Assembly (NCBI GenBank): GCA_028023455.1
Contig: JAQFVV010006306.1
Location: 4,181,001-4,245,000, forward strand
Source: Epiperipatus broadwayi
Lineage: Eukaryota; Onychophora; Udeonychophora; Euonychophora; Peripatidae
Direction: 5' to 3'
DNA: 64,000 bases
Part shown: one piece after another, positions 11,170-22,261 of the stretch
Numbering within the stretch: the stretch's first letter is position 1
Layout of the letters: each line of letters starts with the position of its first letter
Notes under the pieces: model-generated
Told to the model about the DNA's origin: nothing
Databases searched by the model: none
Seen by the model: the letters and a program-made list of their open reading frames with translations, nothing else
Made by a program: the position numbers and the translations under genes

Positions 11170-11600
11170 TAACTTTTATTTAAATATTCCAAATACATTC
11201 AACTGTTAGTAATAGCACATTAAACAAGTTAGTATATGCACAACATTTTGAGAGGTATTATTCTCCCCTCTTCTTCAGATGTTGCTAGCCTGACCAGTGA
11301 CAGTACTAGCATGGGATTCGAACCTGGACCCTTAGATTCTTGAGTATTGAATTTTAACGTAACACTCTATTCAATTGAGCCTTTGGCAGGATGGCTCAGT
11401 GGGTTAGAGTGTTACCTTAAAATTCAATACTCAAGAATCTAAGGATCCAGGTTCGAATCCCATGCTAGTACTGTCACTGGTCTGGCTAGCAAAACTTGAA
11501 GAAGAGGGGGAAATAATACCTCTCGAAGCATTGTTCATATACTAATCTGTTTGATGTACTATTACTAACAGTTGAATGTATTTCGAATATTTAAATAAAA
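11170..11600. repeat. H foldback: inverted dimer of a tRNA-like SINE
   Basis: Arms of about 210 bp (11,170-11,385 and 11,395-11,600) are reverse complements, ending in 'tacattcaactg' / 'cagttgaatgta'. Each carries a tRNA-like segment and a distal hairpin. The distal hairpin reads CTGAAGA, A, then GAGG with CCTC. In the left arm it is bounded by CAACAT / ATGTTG, resembling a hammerhead without stem III and without GAA. Confidence 0.7.
11391..11475 (+). repeat. tRNA-derived SINE head with A and B boxes
   Basis: 'ATGGCTCAGTGGGTTAGAG' matches a tRNA A-box region and 'GGTTCGAATCCC' a B-box, about 50 bp apart. The intervening sequence does not form a clean cloverleaf, so this is a SINE promoter rather than a functional tRNA. 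The mirrored copy on the minus strand is at about 11,300-11,385. Confidence 0.65.
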
Positions 11601-12559
11601 ATATAAACATATGTTCCAAGTTTAAATAATCAATGAAGATTACACGTAAATGCCACACTGACCTATGATCTTCAATATTGTTGTAATTGAATCGTTCCAT
11701 TGTTGAATTACCAACTAGTGCTCATTGACGTATTTGTCGTAAAGTAAATAAATGCAAGTACAATGTCAATTATTCAAATTAATGAAGACATACAGATATT
11801 AAACGAACAAAACAAAAGCTATATTTAGAATCAATAGATTCTAATTAAATAAAATTGTTATTTTTACATATTTTCCTTACGAAAAGCACTGAACTATAAA
11901 ATAGATTTATGAAATGTCTCTAAATATTGAGCTACTGGAATAAACTGTGTTAAAAGAATGACATCTAAATGCAAACTACTATTAACAATCAACTTGCCTT
12001 CGGATAGAAAACTTAGCATACGTATGTAATTTTCGGAAGAATTAATGTGATGATTAATGATTATGAAGAGTGAGACCATTCTGCATAAAAGATCCTCTGC
12101 AAGACATCAAGTCAAACATTTCTGCTATAATAATACAAATAATGATAAACATAAATAAGCTTCAAAGGCTACAGTAAATCTAGTTAACTCCTTTATTTTT
12201 AAATGAATGCATGAATGAAAGTATATAATTGTTTCTTAATAAAATTATTCATCAAAAAATATAAATATTTTCACATTCCATAAGTCCATTCTTGTTAAAT
12301 GGAATCAAGATTATAATCACAGAATAAAACATCAAACCCATTTTTTTACCAAAACCGGTATTCTAATTACTAAATGATTAAAAATAATACAATAACTTTC
12401 TCATAAATAATATTTCTGTAGTGTAATTTTCACTTCACTACTCACATGCAAGGTTTATATCCCATTAAGTGATTTTTGTCTAAGGGCGTCAATTTTGACA
12501 ATTATCAATTAAACTGTAGTATTTTGCTATCAATATATACTGAGCAATGATAAAGATAT

Positions 12560-12680
12560 GTGTAAGAGATTGTGATTTGGGCCAACCGATAAGTGTTGGT
12601 TCAGCATGAAATGTGCATCTTGAGGATCATATATCTTTTTCACATGTCTTTGGTCATGTTTATAATTACATCCCTCCACA
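12560..12680 (+). repeat. S1 SINE fragment
   Basis: Matches the hammerhead-to-'cacatgt...ggtcat' portion of the S1 units at 8.1 and 8.4 kb. The tRNA-like part is missing. Confidence 0.6.
12575..12628 (+). ncRNA. S1 hammerhead motif, decayed core
   Basis: Stem I CCAA with TTGA; core CCGATAA (U4 to C and G8 to A); stem II GTGTTG with CAGCAT across GTT; GAA; stem III ATG with CAT around TG; C17. Stem III differs from the 8.4-kb copy (ATA with TAT) by a compensatory change. Core damage predicts no activity. Confidence 0.55.
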
Positions 12681-12865
12681 AGGTGTTAAAACTAATAGAA
12701 ACCAGTTCCAACCTTGCACGAGAGGGTGTAGTGAAAAGGCGCAATAAAAAAATACTTTCTCATGTTTCTAAAAACAGATCACTTTATCCTACTCTGGAGC
12801 CATCTAGGGTAAGCTTGAGTAATCAATGAATATCAAATCTTACAGTGCTGTCGTAATACCTCTAT

Positions 12866-12906
12866 TGCCAGATCAGTTTCTAGCTTTTGACATCATCAGT
12901 GAGATC
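12866..12906 (-). ncRNA. A-family hammerhead-like motif, degenerate
   Basis: Minus strand keeps core CTGATGA, GAAAC, C17 and a 4-of-5 bp stem I (TCTCA with TGGCA). Stem II (GTC with GCT) and stem III (ACTGAT) are damaged. Recognised mainly by similarity to the A copies at 49 and 55 kb. Confidence 0.4.
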
Positions 12907-13454
12907 TAGCATCCGAAGCTAGAACTAAAACACTTAAACATTATTGCAATCACATTTAATTCCTTTACACTATTTATGCTAATACCCTGAAATTTAAAAA
13001 AAAACCTCAAGATTTTAAATACAGGCTAGCTCACTAGCATAATTATATAGATCTGACACTAAGTCAGTTTTGATATATTTTAACAATTTCAATTTTATGC
13101 CAACTGTAAGCTCTTTCTATCCTTTGGTTAGGAAGAATTACGCTGACATCGTTATGCTTCCAGAAACAATTACTTCACTTTATTCCAGAATCATTAGTTG
13201 TAAGTTTGAGTAATCAAATATTCTCAATTCCAGTCTAACTTTGGCTTTTGCTAAATGCATTAGTTTTAGCTTTCGGTCTTGCTTGTCCTTATCTGCAAAC
13301 AAATATAAATTGGTCTGTATATTTTTTTAATTAGATCATTAAACCAATGAATTTACTTAAGTCATTGAATATGATCAAATTTCAGAAGACATGGATAATA
13401 TATATATTTGCAAATCTTGAAATCTTTTTTGAAAGTGACTTTTGTTTAGCTTGT

Positions 13455-13690
13455 TTCTTTTTGTATTTGCATCTCTAATAGTTTGATTTGCTCAATGGCC
13501 AAAAAGCAGCTACACTCCATTTGCGCATGATTTTTGTTCATCCATGGTTTCTTTCTGTACTTGCATCTCTAATAGTTTCGTTTGCTCAATTCCCAAAAAG
13601 CAGCTACACTCCATTTATTCATCCATGGTTTCTTTCTGCATTTGGATCTCTAACAGTTTGGTTTGTTCAATGCCCAAAAAACAGCCACAA
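13455..13690. repeat. Three-unit minisatellite
   Basis: Three tandem units of about 80-94 bp, each with 'gcatctctaatagttt', a 'tttgctcaat' block and 'aaaaagcagctacactcc' (last unit diverged). Short open frames across it are repeat translations and not a gene. Confidence 0.75.
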
Positions 13691-13699
13691 TTAAAAATA

Positions 13700-15779
13700 A
13701 ATTACTATTATCTCAGTACTAAATGAACTGTAAATCTTTACATAGACTTTGGCGTGGATTTTGTAGTATTTATAATAACTAACTTTGCTTCCTCTCTATC
13801 TCATCTTTAAATCTTAATTTTTTTCATTTCACCCTCCTTTCCCACAATTAAATGTATATGAAAACTCTTGAATCAGTTTGTGATTGATTTTCCAATGATC
13901 TGGGCAATTTTTGGCAGTGACTTTCTTTGATGTAAAAATTGCAGCATTTTTCAATGGATATATAATTTTTTCTCAATGACTTTGCTTTTAACATATTCAG
14001 AACAATCAATGAACAATGGAAAATTAAGACCACATGCAAGTATACACAATTTACTGTTTGCTTCTTTGAAATATGAAGTCACTGTACATAAAAATTTTTG
14101 TACAAATTTTGTGCGTGCTGCAGATATCAATAAAGCGAAAACAAATAAAACACGGTAGAATGTTTTTTTCCCCAATAATATATGGAATCGATAGAGGATT
14201 ATTTAAAATAAGGATTGTGTTTCATAAGTAAAGTGTTTTCATTTCAACAATTATAAACGAATGTTTAATTACATGATTATATTCAATTTTTAGAGTCACT
14301 GCATACATAAATAAGTTCATAGACTATTATTTCAGTTTTCTTCTCAAATCCAAATGATTTTACTTTTTCGGTATATGTTTTCCAGACAGTCTCCGAAGCA
14401 AATATCAACAAGCACTGGAATTTTACTCGAGAGATTTTTTCTTAGTTGGATTTATTTATTGTGAAAACTGCATCTGAACAGAAAGAATCATTAGCTTTAA
14501 AAGTACCTCCAATTTGAACAGCTTGGAATTGATGCAGAAAATGTGGTGTATTGTTGAAATCCCCCAAATAGAAATGATATTGGAGGTCCTTTATTGGATA
14601 CTGCTTAAAAAATGAAAAAAGCAAGTGCTCTTCAGTAATAAAAAAGAATAAAATTGCTTGTATGGGCATTGATGAATGGACAAATGAACAAAAATGAATC
14701 AATAGTGCAAATAACTGCAACAGGAGGTAAGTATTTGATAAATACTGTGAACATATCAGAAAATCCACACATATCAGATGAAGACAGTATCTAATAGCAT
14801 CAAAAAATATATAAAACAGTTTGTGTTTTGTGTGCCTAATTACGACACCTAATGCATCTGTTTGTTTTGCTCTATAAAAATATGAATGTGGTCATTTTCA
14901 GTTGCTTAGCACTTCTTTTGAATCTCTTAATTAATGGCTGTCAGTTTCCAAAAATGTATTGCCAATATTGTTAAATATATTTTTTGAAACACTCATTTTG
15001 GAAAAACTTCCTTCAAAACAGTCAGGACTGACAAAGTTCACCATGCCATATTAGTGAATTATCTAGATGCTTACATTAAAGAATGGTCTACACTTTTAAA
15101 AATTTGCATAAATATTTATAATGAAATAGATAGTAATGTGCAAATCAAAATTGCCAATGGTTTGCTAAGAGGAATATTCAAGATAAGATTCGCATTTTAA
15201 AAACTACCACCAAGATTCTTAACGAGATACAAAAGAAACTTGTATTAATCCATCGCCCAATTTGCACATCTATTAAAACAACAAAAATACATAAATCTGA
15301 CGCAAAATAAAAATATATAGCAAGGGTTTAATTCCATTTATTTTATTTTTTGCTTACATACTTGATCCAAACCAAATCAATAAACTGAACTTCGACTAAG
15401 AGAAAACAAAAACAAATAGATTTGATTTTACAAGGAATCAAGTTTTCTACTACTATTAATATATATGAAGTTCCGGGTAAAAGCCACAGAAACTCTTTTT
15501 CAATAGTGTTGCAAAAGTGAGCTCATGAATAGTGAAGAACCAAAAAAAAGTGCAAATGAAAAAGTTAATCCTATTGTACTCTCTATTATTGAACCAACTC
15601 TGACTACTCAAGCATCTGGTCAGTAAACTTTTTAACGTGAAGAGCTATTTTTTTTACCCCCACCATTAAAGAGTCACAAGGTAAGATATGAAAAATATAT
15701 TCCTGAAAAATATGAATTTCTGAATTTCTGTGGATATATCTGAACATGTATTTTAATAACAGAATCTGAAAAATAGGTA
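13700..15779. other. AT-rich sequence, possibly decayed hAT body
   Basis: It lies 3' of the minus-strand ZBED5-like relic at 15.8-16.4 kb, so it may hold its catalytic part, but I could not recognise the DDE or C-terminal blocks. A plus-strand stretch at 15,010-15,180 stays mostly open, without a family I can support. Confidence 0.35.
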
Positions 15780-16403
15780 GATTAAATTAAAAATTGATTC
15801 ACTTCTGGTGACAGTTTCTAAAAATTTAGCAAAAAGCAGCCTTTCATGCACTTCCTGACATTGAATAAAGCAAACCTACGCTGGCACCAAAACTTCATTA
15901 CTGGGTAATGTTTGACTCATCCAATTGAAGAGAAAAAACGTTTTTGGCAAATGATTACACAAATAGTTTTCAACACCGTGACTCATTTCATCGATACATT
16001 TTTAACTGCGTTATTGCTCAAAGGAATCCCTTTTGTAATATTTTGTACAGATTTGTGGAATACGGTGTTCAATACCTCAATGACGGCCGGTATAATCAGT
16101 TTCTTTCGTATGGTGTGTGGCTCGCCAGACTTCGCAATAAGTAGGGATATGTTGTACGATGTCCTTAATCCACCATCTTTTTGCTTCAATGATGAAACAA
16201 ACAGTATCTATCAAAATTCTCTTCAGAATGATTGAAAATATGACAAATCTTTTTTCTTTTTTGTTAGGGTGAATTTTGTTCAAGTGATCTGCTAGTTTTG
16301 ATAGTTTCATAGCATCATTGCTAAAGAAATTTTCACATGTGAGGCACATTGGTAAATATTTGTTTGATAATGACGGGACAAATCCCAGTTCTACATAGTC
16401 CAA
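15780..16403 (-). pseudogene. hAT transposase relic, ZBED5-like, N-terminal half
   Basis: The minus strand begins 'YVELGFVPSLSN', then a BED-type zinc finger with C-x2-C and H-x4-H ('CLTC...LADHLNKIH'). In other frames follow 'SYNISLLIAKSGEPHTI' and 'LIIPAVIEVLN', then 'IPLSNNAVKN', and near 15,930 a segment ending in 'SLQLDES'. This is the normal order of ZBED5-like hAT transposases up to the first catalytic-domain motif (QLDES). At least three frameshifts and several stops separate the blocks. The BED finger would bind transposon ends. The 3' half was not recognised. Confidence 0.75.
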
Positions 16404-16526
16404 GCTATACTGTCTTCATTTCTTTTTTGGTTCAGACATATTATCATAAGAAATAAAAACTTTTATTAACAAAAAATTTCAATAGCCTCTAGGATAAAAA
16501 AACAATAAAATATGCATTTTACTTCA

Positions 16527-16657
16527 AACAGAAGATTTATATATATGTCAAAGCATCGGCCGGAAGCGAACCCACGACAACTGTTTGCAAGCAACTGCTT
16601 GCTTGCAAGGCAGCTGCAATGACCACTTGGCTACCGACACTTAACAACAGAAGATTT
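16527..16657 (-). mobile_element. S2 tRNA-derived SINE with 12-bp TSD
   Basis: Flanked by AACAGAAGATTT at 16,527-16,538 and 16,646-16,657. The minus strand has an A-box-like 'TAGCCAAGTGGTCA', a B-box-like 'GGGTTCGCTTCC' and the family 3' end 'GCCGATGCTTTGAC'. The central 'GCAAGCAAGCAG' region is duplicated compared with other copies. Transcribed by Pol III and moved by a LINE in related families. Confidence 0.75.
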
Positions 16658-17573
16658 TTGTTCAAACTTGTATAAATAAACTGCATCCTCTGATTTTCAT
16701 TTTTGTAGTAATGTTCCTCAGTAAATAATAATATCCAAAGTTCAAATCACAAATAAGTACGTCATATGAAACGAACCAATTTATAGTGTTTTATAAAAGC
16801 ATGACCGTACAAGACTGATAGATTCTGCTAATATCAAATATCAGCTTATCCCATAGCAAGCAAGTACAGACATGCAATGTTTTTCATGCCTGCATTTGCT
16901 TTGATGCGTCCGATAAGACAATGCACAGACATATTTGTGCTACATGTATTTTCATGAAATCTTACATATGACTCTTAATGACACATTTTACTTTCTCATT
17001 TGAAAATTTTGGTAGGTAATGTATTTTTATCAAAAAAGGGTTTTTTTTTAATTATTTTACTTTTTAATTAGGTACCTATTGGACTCAGATATTTTAAAAA
17101 TAACAAATAGCAATAGTAAGGAGGGGGGTCCATTTTTGCTACTGTTGACCCCCAAATTTTCTTACTGAAACTATCGACCACTTTGGGAACTCTTGTTTTA
17201 AAGTAGTAAAGTGTTTTACACCGCTCCCCTATTTATATTAGCATTTTGACAGACAACCAAAACAGTATATTATATAATTATTGTTGTCTGGAATTTTCTA
17301 TATAAATCAACTTTAAAGAATACTTAAATTCTAAGTAAGTTCTACATCTGCTGTTTTACAAAATTAGTATCAATTATATATTTAAAGAGTACAAAAATAT
17401 ATTGCAAAACCAAAATACATATATGTACTTTTTGCTTGTATAATAGATATATGTACATAGCATATTGCATATCAAATTAATGAAAATAAATTTAAAAATA
17501 AAATAATAGTTTTAAAAATACAAAAATTTATTTTTTCCATTGTATATGTATAATATAATCAAAGTCTGTTAAA

Positions 17574-17706
17574 TTTCTAGAGTTTTTTTTTTTTTTTAAA
17601 GTGTCATAGCATCGGCCGGGACACGAACCCGCAACCCGGACAACTGCCTGCAAGTGCAAGGCAGTCGCGCGGACCTCTCGACCACCAATGCAAGCTTTCT
17701 AGAGTT
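17574..17706 (-). mobile_element. S2 SINE with poly(A) tail and 11-bp TSD
   Basis: TTTCTAGAGTT occurs at 17,574-17,584 and 17,696-17,706. The minus-strand SINE ends in a poly(A) tail (poly(T) at 17,583-17,597). The tRNA-like head reads 'GGTGGTCGAGAGGTCC' followed by B-box 'GGGTTCGTGTCCC'. The tail and TSD are the marks of target-primed reverse transcription. Confidence 0.8.
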
Positions 17707-18529
17707 GGAATATGATTTTTGGTGCTTTGCTACAAAAATTAGTGTTAAAATGAGACTGTTCAATGCAAAATTGGGTTAAATTCTTCAGCTTTTAATCAAT
17801 CTATTATTTAAATTAGATATTTATTTTATATAGGCGATGTTTTTGAATTGTAATAAACTAATAATCAGCTTTTCAAGTTAATGCGCATGCGCTTTGTGGA
17901 TCTTAACAATAAATGAATACTCTCATTTTTCCAATACAAGATAAATACTATATCATGTGGTTGTTCGAAGGTATTCATTTATTAATGACATTCTCACAGC
18001 GTCTGCGCAATTAGCTTAACAGGCTGTCATTCTATCGTAAAGATAAAGTCTTTGTGAAAGAATAGAATGATTATGTAATAATTTTTATCAGTTCAAAAGG
18101 ATCACTTCATGATATCATGATTCAACCATACTAAGAATTCAATTTTATTCTCTCTAAGATACATGTTTTAATTAAAAGTGAAATACATCATATAACTTAT
18201 TAATTATTCAAATGTATAATTCAAAATCATTTCACCCATTTGTTCTTTATAAACAAATCTATTTTTATATTAATGATGTGAACACATCTTTATTTTCATA
18301 AAAAAATCAGCAAAAAAAAAAAGAGATTGGTTTAATCAAAAACATGACATGTTGGGGGGGGGGGTATTTATATTTTTCTGATTTCTTTCATCTAATGTTT
18401 AGAAAATTACGAATGAGTGTTAATAAAATTAATTTGAAAAAAATTAAAAAGTTATGAAATTCATTGAATATTAAGATTATCAATGAAGCAATTTTCTTCA
18501 TTATTATTTAATCCCTAAGTTCCAGGCTA

Positions 18530-18860
18530 AAAAGGAATGACCATCAGGTTGGTGCACTACGAGTGAATCAAAAAAAGATGAACATTCAGGGCATAGAATA
18601 AAATGGAGAAAACCCCCAGTTAATATAGAAAGTGGACGAACCACAGAAAAATGTGATTCAAACCTAAACAGACAAAAGCCAACCAGTCTCCATCACCAGG
18701 GAAGAGATCTGGACGTTAAATGGAGGGACTGGTGTGACCAGAAACAAGAGAGGTCAAGATCTCCATTATCACAACCGTCTATTATCTATAAGCACAGCTA
18801 GCAGTATCAGCTGGATTTGGATAGCTTGCATGCTGAAGACTGTGGATCTGTCGAACAAAG
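18530..18860. other. GC-richer block of unknown origin
   Basis: About 330 bp with clearly higher GC than its surroundings ('ccatcaccagggaagagatc', 'ggtgtgaccagaaacaagag'). No convincing protein family was seen in either strand. Probably an old repeat. Confidence 0.35.
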
Positions 18861-19039
18861 AAAGAAACATGGATATACGAAATAATATGTACTCATTTGT
18901 CTATTGAAAATGTGCGAAGGAATATCTGGAGTTAATAATGATGTTTAAAATAAAAAAAAATAACAATAATAAAGAGTATTCCAATTCATGAAAATAAATA
19001 AATTTATTAAAAAGAAAATTATATTTTGTTTTGTTTTTA

Positions 19040-19345
19040 ATGGCTGAGGCATGGCCGGTGCTTTGATGATGATGATGATGTGGTATAGCCATTAGTGTTA
19101 TTGGAGCAACATAATCACACTACATGAGAGTATAATATGTCCATGCCACCTACGCCCATAATTGTAGATTCAAATTCATTTCCAGGGAGTCTCAAAGAAG
19201 CAGGATGATATAAAATACTGGCGAGTACAATGTGCCAGGACCATGAACCTATAAAACTCTCTTGGCGAGACTCCAATGAGGAGTAATAAACCTGGTATTC
19301 CTTAATGCTTTCTGGCTTGTTGTGTCCATTATATTGCACAAAATG
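19040..19345 (-). repeat. Unclassified repeat ending in a CAT/ATG microsatellite
   Basis: A GC-richer stretch whose minus strand runs into (CAT)n at 19,066-19,081, the kind of simple tail some LINEs carry. A 74-codon open frame (19,115-19,339, minus) matches nothing I know. Confidence 0.35.
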
Positions 19346-19484
19346 AGACTACTCTCTGCTCTATTCATGCTTCATAGTATACCGAAGATTTACAACTAAC
19401 TATCCCAGCCATCACTGTTTTAGAGGCAGCACACATACTTTCAGTAGATTATGACTGAATAGAAATTTATAGAATGATCTCAGC

Positions 19485-19735
19485 TAGTAATAATAAGTCC
19501 ATTAAATATGGCAAGCATAAAGGAATAGTCTTATATACAGGTATAAATTATAGCAGTTAGTAAGCCCATTAAAGATAGTCAGCTTAGCATAACAGTTTTA
19601 TATAAAAGTTATAGATTATTTGATAGAAAATCCATTAAATATAGCCAGGTATAAAGTATAGTTTTACATAAAAGATATAAATTATCATCATTAGTAAGTC
19701 CATGAAACATGGCCAGCATAACTTAACCGTTAAAA
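19485..19735. repeat. Four-unit minisatellite (about 67 bp units)
   Basis: The phrase 'agtccattaaatat-gcc' recurs near 19,497, 19,565, 19,630 and 19,697 with variants, each followed by 'ttttatataaaag' and 'tataaatta'. Diverged tandem repeat. Confidence 0.6.
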
Positions 19736-20379
19736 AAAAAAAGAATTTATTTTGAAAGCGTTTTTTTTAAGAATGATAAATTGAGAATAAAATCAACTAA
19801 GATTATCACGATTTTGATTCTTTAATTCGATAGCTGAGCTATTGCACTTTATTTTTGGTACGTGGGTTTGGCATTCTACTAAGAAAAAAGATTGCTGAAA
19901 GAAAAGTATATCTTATAAAAAAATGTAATTTTTTAAAATTAATAAACAAGATTTATTATTTTTAGTGTAACTACTTTTATAATAATAAAAAAAAATGTGC
20001 GTGTAGATTTTTATTAAGAAAAAAATATAATTAACTGTAATTAGTGAGGAAGGGAAGTGTGAAATTTTTTCTCTTCCTAGTAAAATATTGCCAATTAGAA
20101 TGTAAATGGCTAATATGAACTTAGTAAATGAAAAAAGAAAAAGTTAGAGATTGTATAAAATCAAATCTTGTTTAAATTTTGCAAGATATTCATTTATTTT
20201 GGTTGATGAAATTAAGGTAGTCCACATACCAAAAATGAAGGTTATATTAAAGAGAATATAAAACCATGTATTATAAGTAAGTTATGATTAACATTGTAAA
20301 TTAATTATATTTCTGAAGAGATAAAGAAAAGTCTGAATAGATACTTGCGAAAATGGAATCAGATCAGTAATATAAAAAG

Positions 20380-20748
20380 GTGACCCTGAGAACACTGATT
20401 CATTCCTTCTTTGCTTCATTAATCAATAATATTAAGAACAGAATAACACCTGAAGTGACTCATCAACTCATATACAAAATCACCTACTCCCATAATAATT
20501 GTCACACCACTTATTATGGTGAAACCAAGACAAATATTGCAAATACCAGCACAAATATTTATATAATAGGACCAAAACTAAGGCACTGGGGAATTCAGTA
20601 TTCGCCGAACATGAGAAAACCACTGGCCATGTTTTTCAACCATCAGCAGCGAGTGTTGTTTGTATGGAGAGAAACGATACAAAACACAAGTGATCCTGCA
20701 GTAATTAATGGAAAAGCTTGCTTCTTCATATCAAGAAAATGGACACTG
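20380..20748 (+). pseudogene. Penelope-like element GIY-YIG endonuclease relic
   Basis: The frame gives 'VTHQLIYKITYSHNNCHTTYYGETKTNIA', then 'FNHQQRVLFVWRETIQ' and a final 'KWTL'. This is the C-terminal GIY-YIG domain of Penelope-like retroelements: (G)IY becomes LIY, YIG becomes YYG in 'TYYGET', and the spacing to the 'FNH...RVL..ERETI' and 'RWTL' ends fits. The Arg expected after 'ETK' and the 'NEH' motif are replaced, so catalysis should be lost although the frame is open for 123 codons. In these elements the domain nicks DNA for target-primed reverse transcription. No RT domain was recognised upstream, so this is a 5'-truncated piece. An F hammerhead motif begins about 60 bp after the stop. 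Confidence 0.7.
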
Positions 20749-20809
20749 TAAATGATGCACTCAAATTTACATATCATATGCATTATAGATATTTTCTCAT
20801 TACACACCT

Positions 20810-20852
20810 AGCTATGAATATGGGAGTACGTATCTCCCGAAAGCGTTTAGCT
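20810..20852 (+). ncRNA. F-type hammerhead-like motif downstream of Penelope endonuclease
   Basis: AGCT; core ATGAATA plus T; stem II GGGAG with CTCCC around TACGTAT; GAA; AGCGTT; U17; AGCT. It shares the downstream 'ttatctgtgcgcaaagca' with the foldback at 0.8-1.0 kb. Position just after the endonuclease stop ties the F family to a Penelope-like element. Confidence 0.6.
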
Positions 20853-20869
20853 TAATATGCAATTAAATT

Positions 20870-22261
20870 TAAATCTTCATTATCTGTGCGCAAAGCACTT
20901 ATAGATTAATGTTGTTTGTGAATTCTGCAAATTAGAGTGCTATATTCTTCAATGAGTGGCATATCTCAGAGGAATATCCCGAAAGCAGTATAAAAATGTT
21001 TTGTCGCGTGTTTGCTTTTGCCTGCAGGGATAATTCAAACCAGATGCACTGCTAAGTAGATACATTCGCAATGCCTTCTTCCTAGCCTAAAGTTGAGACC
21101 ATAACCTTAGCAAGCTAATAGGAAAAACACTTTAATTGGACATAATGGACCTCAGTTCGTAGAAATAAAAAATCCATGGCTATGGTATATACCTATTATA
21201 TCAGTCATTAAACCATGCAACGAAATAATAGGTAAGATTAATGAGAGCTTTATATCTAACTTCAATGGTCGTCTGAATTGAATAATATTAACATTTAACA
21301 AACTAATAAGACACAGATGAACTAAACTTTATTATTGCTAACAGAATACCTAAATAAATTTGAATTAAGAATGTGTTATATATATCTATTCTATGTAATG
21401 TTTTATCTATATGTCAGTGTTTAATAATATTTAGTAGGGTAGTATTAATAAATAATTTTGTATTTATATGTATTTACTTGTTTATTAAATCTATGTGACT
21501 GTAACAATTTAGATTCAACAATCTTCATTATTTAGATTCCTCCATGTTTGAATGCTAATACATGTACTTAATTTACTAAATCTCCATAAATAGAAATCTG
21601 ATAACAAAAAGATACTGTAATTAAAAAGAAAGAGGGAAAATTCAGTCCTCAATAACCTTGTGTTGGTGTGTTCAGCTAATATGGTTCACTGAACACTGGC
21701 ACCTGAAACAAATAAATTAAAGCTGTCACAAGTTATAGTTCTCTTTTATATCATACATAATATGACTCGGCATTAGATTGACCAGGAAATGTAACTGCAT
21801 TTTTCCTAATATTTATTTATTAAATTAAAAAGGAGAGAGTGATTTAGTTATATCACAAATGTTAATCTGTTATACTTGTATGTATAGTATAAATGATTCA
21901 AAACCCCTTTAATAATAGGGGTCTACATAAATATAATAAAAAAATAACAGATGAAAAAGATACGATCTGGTACTAAACATTCTCTAATTTATTTTTGATC
22001 TGGTTTATGTATTATATGATGTCTTTTATTTTTTTGTAATTACATAATGAGGAATACTTACTTTTTTGTATTGATAACTGTAATTTCTTCATACAATGTA
22101 AACATTGCTTGAAAATGTCAATATTATCATGTCAAAAACCATCAAAACATCATATGATCACCATTTCATATGCTTATGCATGCAGTTAATAAAAGTAATG
22201 TGATGGAAAAGTGTTATATTATCTCCTCTTAAGAAATGTAAAAAATCTTTAAAAATTATTA
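20870..22261. other. AT-rich sequence without recognised features
   Basis: May contain the 3' part of the Penelope-like insertion up to about 20,905. Beyond that nothing was recognised. Confidence 0.45.

Noticed and set aside
11391-11475. Functional tRNA gene
   Set aside because: A and B boxes are present but no acceptor or anticodon stem pairs properly, and it is part of a repeated inverted dimer.
13488-13726. Overlapping open frames of 60-68 codons
   Set aside because: They are read-throughs of a three-unit minisatellite.
15010-15180. Mostly open plus-strand reading 'KTVRTDKVHHAILVNYLDAYIKEW...' that looked like a host exon
   Set aside because: Only a faint, unconvincing resemblance to ribosomal P0-like sequence; no splice context and no conserved motif.
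18352-18363. Poly(G) tracts here and near 42,800
   Set aside because: Isolated homopolymers without repeated G-runs nearby; no G-quadruplex or regulatory context can be argued.
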